A stretch of 64,000 nucleotides of DNA from Enterobacter asburiae. GTDB lineage: Bacteria; Pseudomonadota; Gammaproteobacteria; Enterobacterales; Enterobacteriaceae. The stretch is taken from the NCBI GenBank assembly GCA_011754535.1, contig JAAQVN010000001.1, forward strand, positions 4,030,001 through 4,094,000. The letters are read 5' to 3'. The translations under genes and the position numbers were made by a program. Positions within the stretch are counted from its first letter, which is position 1. The number at the start of each line of letters is the position of its first letter. This document shows, piece by piece, positions 38,035-47,900 of the stretch. The notes beneath the pieces are model-generated. The model was not told where the DNA came from. It saw only the letters and a program-made list of their open reading frames with translations, and did not search any database.

Positions 38035-38613
38035 TCAGGGATCGTTCCCAACCGCGTCCAGCAGTTTATTTTTAAAGATAAATAAACACGCCTCGTTGAA
38101 GTTCTCCGCCCCCAGGCGCTCCGACAGCGCCGTTCGTTTGCGGTAAAGGCTTTTAACCGACGTGTTCAGCTCATCGGCAATCGCCTCCATCGACATCCCT
38201 GCCCTCAGCAACCGCAGCATGATTGCTTCGTGCGTGCTAAGCCGCAAGTTAAGCAGCCATTTGGTGGACAGGCGCCTGCCCTTCATATTGAGCACCAGGT
38301 TAAATAACGACGCCATATCCGGCGCTGTAAGCGACGTGTTCATAAACAACTTCATACTGAGTAGATTCTCCTCGCGATGTCGCATATCCAGCATAACGCA
38401 GCAGATCGTTTTTTTTGTTCTGGCCGGATGGCGTATCAGGTAGTCATATAAGCGGAGCGGAGAACGACTATCAATCAACACAGAATATTCATCTGCACCG
38501 TTATCAAATATGTTTCTGTCAATCGAGTCGAGCAGGATAATATCCGGGAAAAATAGCCTCATCCCCCTGACAAGATAGCGATCCTGAGTCACTAACACTA
38601 TTGAAGTTGCCAC
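38035..38613 (-). CDS. LuxR-type transcriptional regulator
   Basis: A 192-residue protein with a C-terminal LuxR-like helix-turn-helix (LSTHEAIMLRLLRAGMSMEAIADELNTSVKSLYRKRTALSERLG). The N-terminal domain (MATSIVLVTQDRYLVRGM...) resembles a degenerate receiver: it lacks the acidic pocket pair, though an Asp lies in VLIDSRSPLRL. That pattern is typical of fimbrial and capsule co-regulators that work without phosphorylation. It sits between the autotransporter and the divergent pga operon, so one of these may be its target. Confidence 0.82.
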   Translation of the reverse strand: MATSIVLVTQDRYLVRGMRLFFPDIILLDSIDRNIFDNGADEYSVLIDSRSPLRLYDYLIRHPARTKKTICCVMLDMRHREENLLSMKLFMNTSLTAPDMASLFNLVLNMKGRRLSTKWLLNLRLSTHEAIMLRLLRAGMSMEAIADELNTSVKSLYRKRTALSERLGAENFNEACLFIFKNKLLDAVGNDP

Positions 38614-39193
38614 TAACCATCCCTTTTAGATTAAAGCAAGAACGCGCCTTCAGAAAGAAGGCCGCCTTCGTTTTATAGCGCTGTAATATTAACGACAATA
38701 TGTATTCTGGCGTTGAACACCCCTCAATACAGACATTGATGAGCAAGACTTCCTGTAGACTTTCATTCAATGGCTGGCATTAATTATAAATAAAAAACAA
38801 CCTCAGAAAAGACACTTCTCTGAACATTAAGAATTTTTGTCATGAAACTTCCCAAACATGCACCAGAAAGTACTTTAAATGCTACAATCAAACCGCATTT
38901 AAAATATAAAAAAGCCAACCACTCAAAAAATAAAAATCAATAATATCAATTAGTTGTAATTATAAGCTCAATTCTCAATAATCACCAAAAGCATCTCATT
39001 CCAGAATTATCCCAAAACTTCCCATCAGCTTTTCACCATATTTATCCGGCAACATATCAGGTGTACATTACCTTCCACTCAGCTCACAAAGAGGAGGAAC
39101 CATAATTACCTTTAAGTAAGTACCCCGTAACGTTAATGCATTCAGATTTAATGTTCTCATTTATGGCCTTTAACGAAGAGTTAAAAGGCGGCC
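38614..39193. promoter_or_regulatory. Upstream region of pgaABCD
   Basis: This 580-bp stretch is much more AT-rich than its neighbours, as often seen for H-NS-silenced surface loci. A perfect Shine-Dalgarno-like AGAGGAGGAA at 39090-39099 has no start codon at usual spacing; together with further GGA motifs before and just inside pgaA it looks like a CsrA-binding leader, as known for E. coli pgaA. No gene is supported in it. Confidence 0.5.
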
Positions 39194-41674
39194 GTGTTAT
39201 GCAATGGATTCATGATAAACAAATGGCAAATAGATATGGAAAGATCGCTTCGCTTCAATACGTTATTCTTTTATCGCGTCCCAGGATTATTGTTTCTGCT
39301 ATTTCTGTTTCCTGTTCTCGGTCAGGCAACGGAATCCGTTTATGAGCAACAGATTCAACAGGCGCGTAACGGTAATTACGCGCCGTTTCTCAATTACCTT
39401 CAGCGTTATCAGCAACAGCATGCTCTGACGCCTGAGCAAGTCGCGGACTGGTTACAGGTGGCTGCATGGGCTGGTCGCGATGACGAGGTGATTCAGGTCT
39501 GGCGGCGTTACGGCATTTATATGCCGCTGCCCGCTCGCGGCGTTGCTGCCGTCGCGCAATCCAGGCGAAATCAAAAAGCATGGCAGCCGGCTCTCGTGCT
39601 CTGGAAAGAGGCGCGTAGCCTTGCGCCGGATAATGACGATTATCGTATCGGCTATATTAAAACCCTGGCCGATGCCCGCATGGATACGCTCGCTCTGCAT
39701 GAAGCCCGTCAGCTGGTGACGGAGGATCCCTCTCCGGCGCATCTTCAGACGCTCTCGTACGTCTGGTTACGCCAGGGAAAAAGCTGGGATCGGCTTTTAG
39801 CGGACACGCGCGCGCTGGCCCTCGCGCCGGAGAATAAAGCGCTCCTCAGCGAGCTGATTGATGCGCTAACGGATAGCCGGGTGAGTACCCCCGCGCTGAT
39901 GCTGTCGCAAAGGGTAACGCTGCCCCCCGCGCAGCGACGCCGTCTTGAGCTTAATGCCGCCGCCGAATGGGTTCGGCTGGCCGATGTTCCTGGCAGAACG
40001 GAAAAGGAGCGTCTGCAGCTGGCGCAAACGGCACTGAATCGTTACGACGCCCTGCTCTCCCGCTGGCAAAACGAACCGCAGGCAGCGGAAGACGTCATCC
40101 TCGCCCGTATCGACAGGCTTGGCGCGCTGTACGCGCATGGCGATTATCCGCAGGTCATCCGTGAATATCAGGCGCTGAGGGACGCGCAGCATCCCGTGCC
40201 GGGCTGGGCCATCGGCTGGGTGATCTCCGCGTATCTGCAGGAGAAAAACGCGGCTGCCGCCTTCGCGCTTCTGCAACGCTATCCGCAATACGCCGCCGAT
40301 CCGCAGGATGAGGAGCATGCGCTTTTCTACGCCTGGCTGGATACCGGGCAGTATCAGGCCGCCCACCGCTACGTTGAGCGCCAGACCCGCAACGTTCCGT
40401 GGACCCGCTACGATTTTGGGTCCCCTGTCCCTCAGCCGAACGATCGGTGGCTTACCGGGCAGTCGCTCAAATTTAACTATTTGCTCTCGACTAACGCCCT
40501 TCCGGAAGCCGAAAAGCTGGCACACCGTCTGGCGACAACGGCGCCGGGCAATCAGGGGTTGCAGATTGACTATGCCACCCTGCTTCAGGCACGGGGCTTG
40601 CCGCGCGCGGCCGAGAAAACGTTGAAAAGGGCGGAGGCGCTGGAGCCATCAAATCTGGAGCTAGAGCAGCAGCAGGCTTACGTCGCCATGGATCTGCAGG
40701 AGTGGCGACAGATGGATTTACTGGCCGACGATGTGCTTGCCCGCGCCCCCGTCGATCGCAGCGCCAGGCGTCTGGACAGACTCCGAACGGTCCACCACAT
40801 GTCCGAGCTGCGCCTCAACGCGAGCAAGGGTTTGCACTCCGATAACCCCATCAGCGGGACGCACGACCTGAACCTGGACGCCACGCTCTATGGCCCCCCC
40901 GTGGCGGATAGCTGGCGGCTGTTTGCCGGCACCCGCTATGCGCAGGGGAATTTCGATGAAGGCAAAGGCACCAGCCATCACCTCCTGGGTGGCGTCGAGT
41001 GGCGTCCTCGCGACCTTCAGCTCGAAGCCGAGCTCTCCAGCAACCGCTATCACGGGGCAAACAAGCCAGGCGCTCGCCTCTCAGCAACGTACTTTCTCGA
41101 TGATAACTGGCAGGTCAGCGGCAGCCTTGAACGCTTATCCCGCACCACGCCCCTGCGGGCCTTACGCAACGGGATTAGCGCCAACCGGGGTGAAGGCGGG
41201 GTGCGTTGGTATCAAAACGAGCGCCGTGAGTATCAGTTCAGCGCCGCCGTCAGCCGCTTCTCCGATCATAACCGCCGGCAGGAATACACCCTTGCGGGTA
41301 AGGAGCGTCTCTGGCAGACCCCGACCCTGACGCTGGATCTCGAACCGGGGATCGCCGCCAGTAAAAACAGCCTGCGGGACACGCTCTATTACAACCCGGC
41401 GCGGGATCTGTCCGTGACGGCTGCCCTGGCCGTTGACCATGAAATGTACCGCCATTACGACACCCTCTGGAGCCAGCAGTTCGTGGCGGGAGGCGGCAGC
41501 TACTGGCAGAAAAATCAGTCCGCTGGCGCCATCGCCCTGCTGGGTTACGGACAACGCGTTCAGTGGAACAACGTTATTGATACCGGCGTGATGCTGAACT
41601 GGGACAAGCGCCCTTACGACGGCAAACGCGAGAGCAACCTCTCCGTCACGCTTGATGCGACTTTACGCTTTTAA
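39194..41674 (+). CDS. pgaA: PgaA, poly-N-acetylglucosamine export porin
   Basis: PgaA forms the outer-membrane pore for PNAG, with an N-terminal periplasmic TPR part and a C-terminal beta barrel. The frame gives 826 residues from GTG 39194; ATG 39236 (MERSLRFNTLFFYRVPG) would start right at the signal peptide, and 39215 is a third choice. The signal peptide is FYRVPGLLFLLFLFPVLGQA. TPR-type segments span about residues 60-520 and the barrel the last 300, ending KRPYDGKRESNLSVTLDATLRF. It heads pgaABCD, with pgaB starting two bases after its stop. Confidence 0.93.
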   Translation: MLCNGFMINKWQIDMERSLRFNTLFFYRVPGLLFLLFLFPVLGQATESVYEQQIQQARNGNYAPFLNYLQRYQQQHALTPEQVADWLQVAAWAGRDDEVIQVWRRYGIYMPLPARGVAAVAQSRRNQKAWQPALVLWKEARSLAPDNDDYRIGYIKTLADARMDTLALHEARQLVTEDPSPAHLQTLSYVWLRQGKSWDRLLADTRALALAPENKALLSELIDALTDSRVSTPALMLSQRVTLPPAQRRRLELNAAAEWVRLADVPGRTEKERLQLAQTALNRYDALLSRWQNEPQAAEDVILARIDRLGALYAHGDYPQVIREYQALRDAQHPVPGWAIGWVISAYLQEKNAAAAFALLQRYPQYAADPQDEEHALFYAWLDTGQYQAAHRYVERQTRNVPWTRYDFGSPVPQPNDRWLTGQSLKFNYLLSTNALPEAEKLAHRLATTAPGNQGLQIDYATLLQARGLPRAAEKTLKRAEALEPSNLELEQQQAYVAMDLQEWRQMDLLADDVLARAPVDRSARRLDRLRTVHHMSELRLNASKGLHSDNPISGTHDLNLDATLYGPPVADSWRLFAGTRYAQGNFDEGKGTSHHLLGGVEWRPRDLQLEAELSSNRYHGANKPGARLSATYFLDDNWQVSGSLERLSRTTPLRALRNGISANRGEGGVRWYQNERREYQFSAAVSRFSDHNRRQEYTLAGKERLWQTPTLTLDLEPGIAASKNSLRDTLYYNPARDLSVTAALAVDHEMYRHYDTLWSQQFVAGGGSYWQKNQSAGAIALLGYGQRVQWNNVIDTGVMLNWDKRPYDGKRESNLSVTLDATLRF

Positions 41675-41676
41675 GG

Positions 41677-43626
41677 ATGAATATGCTGAACACACGATTT
41701 TCCGCGAGCCTGATACTCATCGGCTGGCTCTGCCTCAGCGCGAGCGTCTGCGCGCAGGCGATTTCGTTCGTTGCGCCCAAAGCGCGGCCGCAGCCGGAGG
41801 CGAGCAAACCCTGGCCGCAGAACCAGTTTCTGGTGCTGGCCTACCACGACGTCGAAGACGATGCCGCCGATCAGCGCTACCTCTCCGTGCGCACCAGCGC
41901 GTTAAACGAGCAGATAAGCTGGCTTCTGCACAACGGCTATCACGCCATCAGCGTGCAGGACATTCTGGACGCGCATGACGGAAAAAAAACGCTGCCGCCA
42001 AAAGCCGTTCTGCTCAGCTTTGACGATGGCTACAGCAGCTTCTACACCCGCGTATGGCCACTGCTCAAGGCTTGGAACGTTCCTGCGCTTTGGGCGCCGG
42101 TGGGCAGTTGGGTGGATACGCCAGCAAACCAGAAGGTGAACTTTGGCGGCCTGATGACGCCCCGCGATCGCTTCGCGACCTGGGACATGGTGCGCGAGCT
42201 CAGCCAGTCCCCGCTGATTGAAATCGGATCGCATACCTGGGCCTCGCATTACGGCATCGTCGCCAACCCGCAGGGCAGCCGTGAACCGGCTATCGCCAAC
42301 CGCTTTTATGACAAAGCCACGGGCCGCTATGAAACCGACCAGCAGTTCAGCCAGCGGATCGGCGATGACGTTCGCGAAGTGACTGAAAAAATCACGCAGG
42401 TGACGGGCAAGGCGCCGCGCGCCTGGGTCTGGCCTTACGGCGCCGCAAACGGTACGTCGCTCGCCATCGCCAGACAGCAGGGTTATCAGCTGGCCTTTAC
42501 CCTTGAGGACGGGCTGGGGAATGTGCAGGAGCTGGGCAACATCCCCCGCCTGCTGATCGCCGGGAATCCCTCGCTCAAGGCGTTTGCCAGTACGGTCAGC
42601 CAGGTTCAGGAGCGCGATCCCGTGCGCGTCATGCACGTCGATCTCGATTACGTTTACGATCCCGATCCGGCCCAGCAGACCCAAAACATCAACAGGCTGA
42701 TCCAGCGGGTCTACGACATGAAAATCAGCCACGTTTTCCTGCAGGCGTTTGCCGACCCGCAAGGCGACGGCAGGATCAGGGCGCTCTATTTCCCCAACCG
42801 CCGGCTTCCGGTCCGGGCCGACCTCTTTAACTTTGTCGCCTGGCAGCTGCAAACCCGCGCGGGCGTGAAGGTCTTCGCGTGGATGCCGGTGCTCTCGTTC
42901 GATCTCGATCCTTCCCTGCCACGCGTGCAGCGTCGGGACGATCGAACCGGTCAGCTGCGCGAGGCCAATGAGCCCTATATCCGGCTTTCCCCGTGGGACC
43001 CGCAGGTTCGCCAGCAGGTGACGGAGATCTATGAGGATCTGGCCCGCCATGCCAGCTTCAACGGGGTCCTGTTCCATGACGATGCGGTGCTGACAGACGT
43101 TGACGTTGACGCTGCCGGGCAGGACACGACGCGTCAGAAAAGCCGGAGGCTTATCGGGTTTACTCGCGCCCTGGGCCAGGCGGTGAAGCATATCCGCGGC
43201 CCGCAGATAAAAACCGCGCGCAATATGTTCGTCTTACCCATTCTGCAGCCCGAAAGCGAAGCGTGGTTTGGGCAGAATCTCGATGATTTTCTTGCGGCCT
43301 ATGACTGGACGGTACCGATGGCCATGCCGCTGATGGAGTCCGTTCCGGCGAACGAGAGCAATGCCTGGCTGACGCGTTTGATCAAAGCCGTCGCCACGCG
43401 GCCCGGCGCGCTGGATAAAACCATATTCGAACTGCAGGCCAGAGACTGGGAGCAGAAACCGCAGCGCGCCGTTTCCGACAGCCAGCTTGCGGCGTGGATG
43501 CGCGTCCTCCAGCTTAACGGCATCAAAAACTACGGCTACTACCCTGACGATTTCATCAATAACCAGCCTGATATCTCACGCATCAGGCCCGTATTTTCTT
43601 CCTACTGGTACCCTGACAATGACTGA
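41677..43626 (+). CDS. pgaB: PgaB, PNAG N-deacetylase
   Basis: PgaB partly deacetylates PNAG in the periplasm, needed for export, and carries a C-terminal glycoside hydrolase domain. The 649-residue protein has the carbohydrate esterase 4 residues D116/D117 (SFDDGYSSF) and H186/H191 (SHTWASHYG), then [13 protein letters not shown] and [13 protein letters not shown] in the hydrolase half. As I recall, E. coli PgaB has about 672 residues and a lipobox; here the signal ends SVCAQA with no proper lipobox, and about 20 residues after FHDDA are missing. It overlaps pgaC by 8 bases. Confidence 0.95.
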   Translation: MNMLNTRFSASLILIGWLCLSASVCAQAISFVAPKARPQPEASKPWPQNQFLVLAYHDVEDDAADQRYLSVRTSALNEQISWLLHNGYHAISVQDILDAHDGKKTLPPKAVLLSFDDGYSSFYTRVWPLLKAWNVPALWAPVGSWVDTPANQKVNFGGLMTPRDRFATWDMVRELSQSPLIEIGSHTWASHYGIVANPQGSREPAIANRFYDKATGRYETDQQFSQRIGDDVREVTEKITQVTGKAPRAWVWPYGAANGTSLAIARQQGYQLAFTLEDGLGNVQELGNIPRLLIAGNPSLKAFASTVSQVQERDPVRVMHVDLDYVYDPDPAQQTQNINRLIQRVYDMKISHVFLQAFADPQGDGRIRALYFPNRRLPVRADLFNFVAWQLQTRAGVKVFAWMPVLSFDLDPSLPRVQRRDDRTGQLREANEPYIRLSPWDPQVRQQVTEIYEDLARHASFNGVLFHDDAVLTDVDVDAAGQDTTRQKSRRLIGFTRALGQAVKHIRGPQIKTARNMFVLPILQPESEAWFGQNLDDFLAAYDWTVPMAMPLMESVPANESNAWLTRLIKAVATRPGALDKTIFELQARDWEQKPQRAVSDSQLAAWMRVLQLNGIKNYGYYPDDFINNQPDISRIRPVFSSYWYPDND

Positions 43627-44950
43627 TCGCATTATCGCATTCTCTATTTTATGTCTGGTATTCGGGTTGCCGTTAGGCGTGGCAGCCCTCTTTACCGGCG
43701 AGCTGATTCTGGATTTTGTCTTCTTCTGGCCGCTGTTTATGTCCGTGCTCTGGGTCACCGGCGGGCTCTATTTCTGGTTTCAGCTTGAACGCCGCTGGTC
43801 GTGGAATAAAGACACACCCGCCCCGGTACTTGCCGGCGAGCCGCTCATCTCCATTCTTATCCCCTGCTTCAACGAGGGACGAAATGCCCGGGAGACCATC
43901 AGCGCCGCGCTGGATCAGCGGTATGAAAATATAGAAGTTATCGCCATCAATGACGGCTCCTCTGACAACACGGCGGAGGTATTGCAGGCGCTGGCGCAGG
44001 AGCAGCCGCGCCTGCGGGTGATCAACCTCGCGGAGAACCAGGGAAAAGCCGTGGCGCTCAAAGCCGGGGCGGCGGCGGCCCGGGGCGATCTGCTGGTCTG
44101 CATTGACGGCGACGCCCTGCTCGACCGCGACACCGCAGCTTATCTGGTAGCGCCGCTGATTCATTATCCCCACGTTGGGGCGGTTACCGGGAACCCGCGC
44201 ATTCGCACGCGCTCCACGCTGATTGGCCGCATTCAGGTAGGCGAGTTTTCGTCCATCATTGGGCTCATCAAGCGGACGCAGCGGATCTATGGCCGGGTCT
44301 TTACCGTCTCCGGCGTCATCGCCGCCTTTCGCCGGCAGGCGCTGGCGGACGTTGGGTACTGGAGCCCGGACATGATCACCGAAGACATCGACATCAGCTG
44401 GAAGCTCCAGCTGCGCCACTGGGATATCTTTTTCGAGCCGCGGGCGCTGTGCTGGATCCTGATGCCGGAGACGCTCAAGGGCCTGTGGAAGCAGCGTCTG
44501 CGCTGGGCCCAGGGCGGCGCGGAGGTGTTTCTGGTCAACCTGCGCAAGATGGTGCGCTGGGAGCATCACCGCATGTGGCCCCTGTTTCTGGAGTACGCGC
44601 TGTCAACGCTGTGGGCCTTCGCGTATGCGATAACGGTGCTGCTGTTCGTCATCAGCCACGTCGCGCCCATTCCCGCCAGGCTGACCGTTGAAACCCTGTT
44701 TCCCCCGGCGTTTACCGGGCTGCTGCTGGGCGTGATGTGCCTGCTGCAGTTCCTGGTCAGCTTGTACATCGAGCGGCGCTATGAGCGCAAGGTGGCAAGC
44801 TCGCTTTTCTGGGTGATTTGGTTCCCGATGGTCTACTGGATGATTGGCCTGTTCACCACCCTCGTCGCATTTCCAAAAGTCATGCTTAAACGTCAGCGTG
44901 CCCGCGCGCGCTGGATCAGTCCGGACCGGGGAAAAGGGAGCCTTCAATGA
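43619..44950 (+). CDS. pgaC: PgaC, PNAG synthase glycosyltransferase
   Basis: PgaC is the inner-membrane family 2 processive glycosyltransferase polymerising UDP-GlcNAc. The ATG at 43619 lies in the end of pgaB and gives 443 residues, near the E. coli 441; the longer upstream frame is spurious. Two N-terminal membrane segments, the nucleotide-binding [18 protein letters not shown], the DGD metal motif ([11 protein letters not shown]), the acceptor TEDIDISWK and the QRLRWAQGG motif (Q-x-x-R-W) are all present, then several C-terminal membrane segments. Confidence 0.97.
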   Translation: MTDRIIAFSILCLVFGLPLGVAALFTGELILDFVFFWPLFMSVLWVTGGLYFWFQLERRWSWNKDTPAPVLAGEPLISILIPCFNEGRNARETISAALDQRYENIEVIAINDGSSDNTAEVLQALAQEQPRLRVINLAENQGKAVALKAGAAAARGDLLVCIDGDALLDRDTAAYLVAPLIHYPHVGAVTGNPRIRTRSTLIGRIQVGEFSSIIGLIKRTQRIYGRVFTVSGVIAAFRRQALADVGYWSPDMITEDIDISWKLQLRHWDIFFEPRALCWILMPETLKGLWKQRLRWAQGGAEVFLVNLRKMVRWEHHRMWPLFLEYALSTLWAFAYAITVLLFVISHVAPIPARLTVETLFPPAFTGLLLGVMCLLQFLVSLYIERRYERKVASSLFWVIWFPMVYWMIGLFTTLVAFPKVMLKRQRARARWISPDRGKGSLQ

Positions 44951-45381
44951 ACGAAAATACCTTAATTTTGACTGAACATCGCTTGCTGCCACGTCTTTTC
45001 GATGCCACGTTAACCGCGATGGCGTGGGGCGGATTTCTGTTTTTCCTGTATGCCAGGCTGTGGATGCAGTTAACCGAGGAGAGCGACCACCGGTGGAGCG
45101 TGATTATTGCCTCCTTTAATACGGTGTTGATCTATTTGCTGTTCGCCGCGCTCAACGGCTGGCTGCTGATTTTGTGGTATCAGTACAACCGCCGCCGCAC
45201 GCACGCAAGGCGCCGCCAGCCGGGCTATTTTCGCCAGGAGGAGCTGGCCCGCAGCTTTAATGTCTCACCGCAGATCATCTCCGAGATGAGCCAGTACAAC
45301 CTGCTGACGGTTTATCATGACCAGATTGGACGCATCATCGATCTGAAGATCAGCGAGCAGCTGGAAGAGGAAGAGCAGTAA
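44947..45381 (+). CDS. pgaD: PgaD, PNAG synthase auxiliary subunit
   Basis: PgaD binds PgaC; in E. coli the PgaC-PgaD complex is activated by cyclic di-GMP. The 144-residue protein has two membrane segments (about 22-44 and 62-84) and a polar C-terminal half. It starts in an ATGA overlap with pgaC and is the last gene of the operon. Confidence 0.93.
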   Translation: MNENTLILTEHRLLPRLFDATLTAMAWGGFLFFLYARLWMQLTEESDHRWSVIIASFNTVLIYLLFAALNGWLLILWYQYNRRRTHARRRQPGYFRQEELARSFNVSPQIISEMSQYNLLTVYHDQIGRIIDLKISEQLEEEEQ

Positions 45382-45386
45382 CGAAA

Positions 45387-45412
45387 AGCCCCCGCAGGAT
45401 GCCCTGCGGGCT
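45387..45412 (-). terminator. Hairpin after pgaD
   Basis: Stem CCCGCAGG/CCTGCGGG with extra pairing around AGCC/GGCT. The T run is on the minus strand (CTTTTCG), so it best terminates transcripts coming from the gss side; it may also end pgaD imperfectly. Confidence 0.6.
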
Positions 45413-45469
45413 GAGGGATCCACAGTAATTTTTAAGCAGAAGCAATAACCTTGTTTCAGAACGGCTTTA

Positions 45470-45765
45470 GGCTTTCAGCGATGCCCTGGTCCGGCTGTAA
45501 ATCGCTGAGGCGTTTGCCTTCCGGCCGGGGCGAGGCGCATGGATGCGCCGAGAGGGCGGGCTTTACAGGGACGTTACCTCCGCCCGTCCCCGATAAGCCG
45601 GAAGGAATAAGCCGAGGGCACCGCGAAGCGGCGATTTACCGCCGGGAGCCCGGGTCGCCAGGGTGGTGGCGACTGAGCCACCCTGGCACGTTCACAGGTA
45701 TTGTCGTTAAAGAGTAGCAAGGAACATACAGTGAACGGAATGACCACCAGAGCCGTATGTTCCCC
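45470..45765. other. Strongly structured intergenic element, possible ncRNA or repeat unit
   Basis: The region holds a series of nested inverted repeats: TCAGCGAT/ATCGCTGA (45475/45501), CCTTCCGGC/GCCGGAAGG (45517/45597), CGGGG/CCCCG (45526/45588), GGCGCA-TGGA-TGCGCC (45534-45549), GGGCGG/CCGCCC (45554/45580), GCCAGGGTGG/CCACCCTGGC (45657/45678), GTTCAC/GTGAAC (45690/45731) and GGAACATAC/GTATGTTCC (45721/45754). Together they form a branched fold closed by a 9-bp stem. Frames across it are shadows. It is either a structured RNA or an intergenic repeat family. I do not recognise it with certainty. Confidence 0.6.
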
Positions 45766-45800
45766 CCCACCCCAGCCCTCTCCCTCAAGGGAGAGGGGGT
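45763..45800. repeat. GC-rich palindromic repeat, copy 4
   Basis: CCCCACCCCAGCCCTCTCCC followed by CTCAAGGGAGAGGGGG. A single-hairpin version of the family, placed directly against the right arm of the structured element, between pgaD and gss, which converge. Confidence 0.78.
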
Positions 45801-45852
45801 CGTCTGTGCAGACATTATGTTGTAGGGAACCCTCAACCCTGCGGGGGGATTT

Positions 45853-47718
45853 TTATAGCGAGTCTTTAACCACAATCAGCGGCTCAATATCGCTCTCTTT
45901 TTTCACCACCAGCGAATCGTCGCCGCGCAGGCAGGTCCCGCCGTAGTTTCCGCCCACGGTAAAAGTGCAGACCTGAATGTACTTGCCGTCGACGTTCGGC
46001 AGACACCACAGCTGCTGGTAGATGTTTTTACGGTCAACAAACTTGCCGCTGGATTTATCCAGCAGCTCGTCCTGGGCGCTGATGAGATCGATATTGCTGC
46101 CGCAGCGGCCGGCAATCGGCTTAACGGCGTATCCGGTCTGCTTCAGCAGGTCGTTAACCTCAAAATCGGTATCGAGCAGGTAGCGGTGGTTCGGGAACAG
46201 CTGCCACAGTACCGGAAGAATCGCCTTGTTTCCGGGAATAACGGTCCACAGCGGTTCGAAGACCAGCACTTCCGGACGCAGCAGAACATCAATCAGGCGC
46301 ACTTCGCCCTCAGGATGCCCGGTGCGGATCGGCACGGCGGCGTATTCGGTTTCGCTCACCTCGCGGATCTGCTCTATCGCCGTTTCCCACGCCCAGGTTT
46401 TCCACACGCAGTTGACGTGGCGGCCCTCGTCGTCAATCAGCTGCCCGGCGGCATCCCAGCTCAGCGCGCCCAGCCCGTGCAGGATTTTGGTCTCGAACCC
46501 GGCCTGTATCAGCGAACGCTGAATAAAGAGCGCGTGATAGTCCTCTTCCACATCGTTGTCCTGCATGATGTGGACGAACGGCCGCGCGTGGCTGTGCTTC
46601 CATGCGCCGGTCAGCTCTTCCAGCAGCCCTTCTGCCGGGTTATGCCCGTTGCCGCGATAGCCGTTTTTCACCCACTCTTCAAGAATGAGCCCGCCTTCAG
46701 TGTGACAGGACGCGGAGTCGGCGTTGTACTCGTAGACCTTAATGCCGCGCTCATCCATACAGAAATCCATACGACCGGTGATCATATGGTGGCGACGCCA
46801 CTGCCAGGAGAGGCGCAGGCGCGGCCAGAGGATTTTCGGGATGTCGAACAGCGCCAGCAGGCTGTCGTCTTTCAGCACTTTGTCGGTGGCGTGCAGGTAC
46901 ATCAGATGCAGTTCGTTGGTGGCCTTGATAAGCTCCTGCTCGGCGCTTTCGGTGATGGTAAAATACTGGCAGGGATCTTTGTTGATCACATGACCGTTCG
47001 CGCGGATATACGCCTGCTGAAGCGCATCGTCCTCGTTGAGCCATTTCCCATCGAACTGACGTTTGTTTTTCAGCCGCGCGCCGCGGATTTTCAGTAGTTC
47101 GCCGTCAGGTTCAGGCTGGGGAATGCTGTGCTCCGTGTCATCCGTCTGGATCATCCAGCCGAGAATTTCGGTATCGCTGAAGGTGTCATGGAGGGTGTAG
47201 CAGCCGTTTTCCACGGTCATGCGCAGCTCCCGCGTCCACTGCTGCCCGAGCGGCAGTGGGGAGTGAATCACGTTCTGCTCCGCAATACGCACCTTATCGT
47301 CCAGAAGCTGGGTAATCACCGCCACGTGGCCGGTCTCGTGAAACTCGCCGCCTTTTTGCCAGATCAGCAGCGCGCCCGCGCGCGGCGCGCGTTTTGAGCC
47401 ATTGGCAAAAGCCTGAAGGGGCAGAATGTTATCGTTCACCACCTGGCGTAAAAAGCGCAGGGAGAAGATCTCCCACGCCATGCCGACGTCGGTAAACACG
47501 AAGCCATAGTTGAGAAACAGGAAACGGCGGGCAAACTCAACGCACTGCCACTTGTGGCCCATGTATTCGTTGCCGATATAGCTGCGAAAATCCGCGTCTT
47601 CGGGGTATTTGCGCGGATCCAGACTGCCGTAATTTGAAGAGTAAATCGCCACGCCACCGGGCGCATAGCCTAACAATGTCCCAAATGGCGCATCACTGCT
47701 TAACGTTCCTTTACGCAT
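45853..47718 (-). CDS. gss: Bifunctional glutathionylspermidine synthetase/amidase
   Basis: The 621-residue Gss joins glutathione and spermidine with ATP in its C-terminal ATP-grasp domain and hydrolyses the product in its N-terminal CHAP-type amidase domain. The amidase Cys lies in YMGHKWQCVEFARRFL (Cys59 by alignment with E. coli) with the His in ETGHVAVITQL. The synthetase part includes RMDFCMDERGIKVYEYNADSASCHTE, AVKPIAGRCGSNIDL and GGNYGGTCLRGDDSL. Glutathione comes from GshB and polyamines from SpeC, both in this window. Confidence 0.95.
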   Translation of the reverse strand: MRKGTLSSDAPFGTLLGYAPGGVAIYSSNYGSLDPRKYPEDADFRSYIGNEYMGHKWQCVEFARRFLFLNYGFVFTDVGMAWEIFSLRFLRQVVNDNILPLQAFANGSKRAPRAGALLIWQKGGEFHETGHVAVITQLLDDKVRIAEQNVIHSPLPLGQQWTRELRMTVENGCYTLHDTFSDTEILGWMIQTDDTEHSIPQPEPDGELLKIRGARLKNKRQFDGKWLNEDDALQQAYIRANGHVINKDPCQYFTITESAEQELIKATNELHLMYLHATDKVLKDDSLLALFDIPKILWPRLRLSWQWRRHHMITGRMDFCMDERGIKVYEYNADSASCHTEGGLILEEWVKNGYRGNGHNPAEGLLEELTGAWKHSHARPFVHIMQDNDVEEDYHALFIQRSLIQAGFETKILHGLGALSWDAAGQLIDDEGRHVNCVWKTWAWETAIEQIREVSETEYAAVPIRTGHPEGEVRLIDVLLRPEVLVFEPLWTVIPGNKAILPVLWQLFPNHRYLLDTDFEVNDLLKQTGYAVKPIAGRCGSNIDLISAQDELLDKSSGKFVDRKNIYQQLWCLPNVDGKYIQVCTFTVGGNYGGTCLRGDDSLVVKKESDIEPLIVVKDSL

Positions 47719-47900
47719 GTATCCAACCTAAAACAGGCAGGCGGCAATTTTTTAAGGGTTGTCGTCGTCTGCACGTTGTAATTAACCTGACAGAGGAGGA
47801 TTTATCATACACCTACACTGACCGTTGCGCTCACATCGTTAAACGGTCGCTTCATCTCCTGCTAAACTCCCTCAACACATCACTCAAAAGGCAGGCCAAC

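Noticed and set aside
38519..38770. 83-codon minus-strand frame overlapping the LuxR-type regulator start
   Set aside because: It overlaps the regulator's 5' end in another frame, has no ribosome-binding site and no recognisable domain.
39136..39345. 69-codon frame overlapping the pgaA start
   Set aside because: Not listed as a gene because the upstream start lacks a ribosome-binding site and the product has no recognised domain; kept as a possible regulatory frame in the findings.
45451..45717. 88-codon plus-strand frame between pgaD and gss
   Set aside because: It runs through the nested inverted repeats of the structured element; the Pro/Gly-rich translation reflects those repeats and no start signal is seen.
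45735..45765. GAGCCGTATG segment resembling the 5' strand of group II intron domain V
   Set aside because: The matching 3' strand and domain VI are absent and no reverse transcriptase gene is near; the match is ten bases only.
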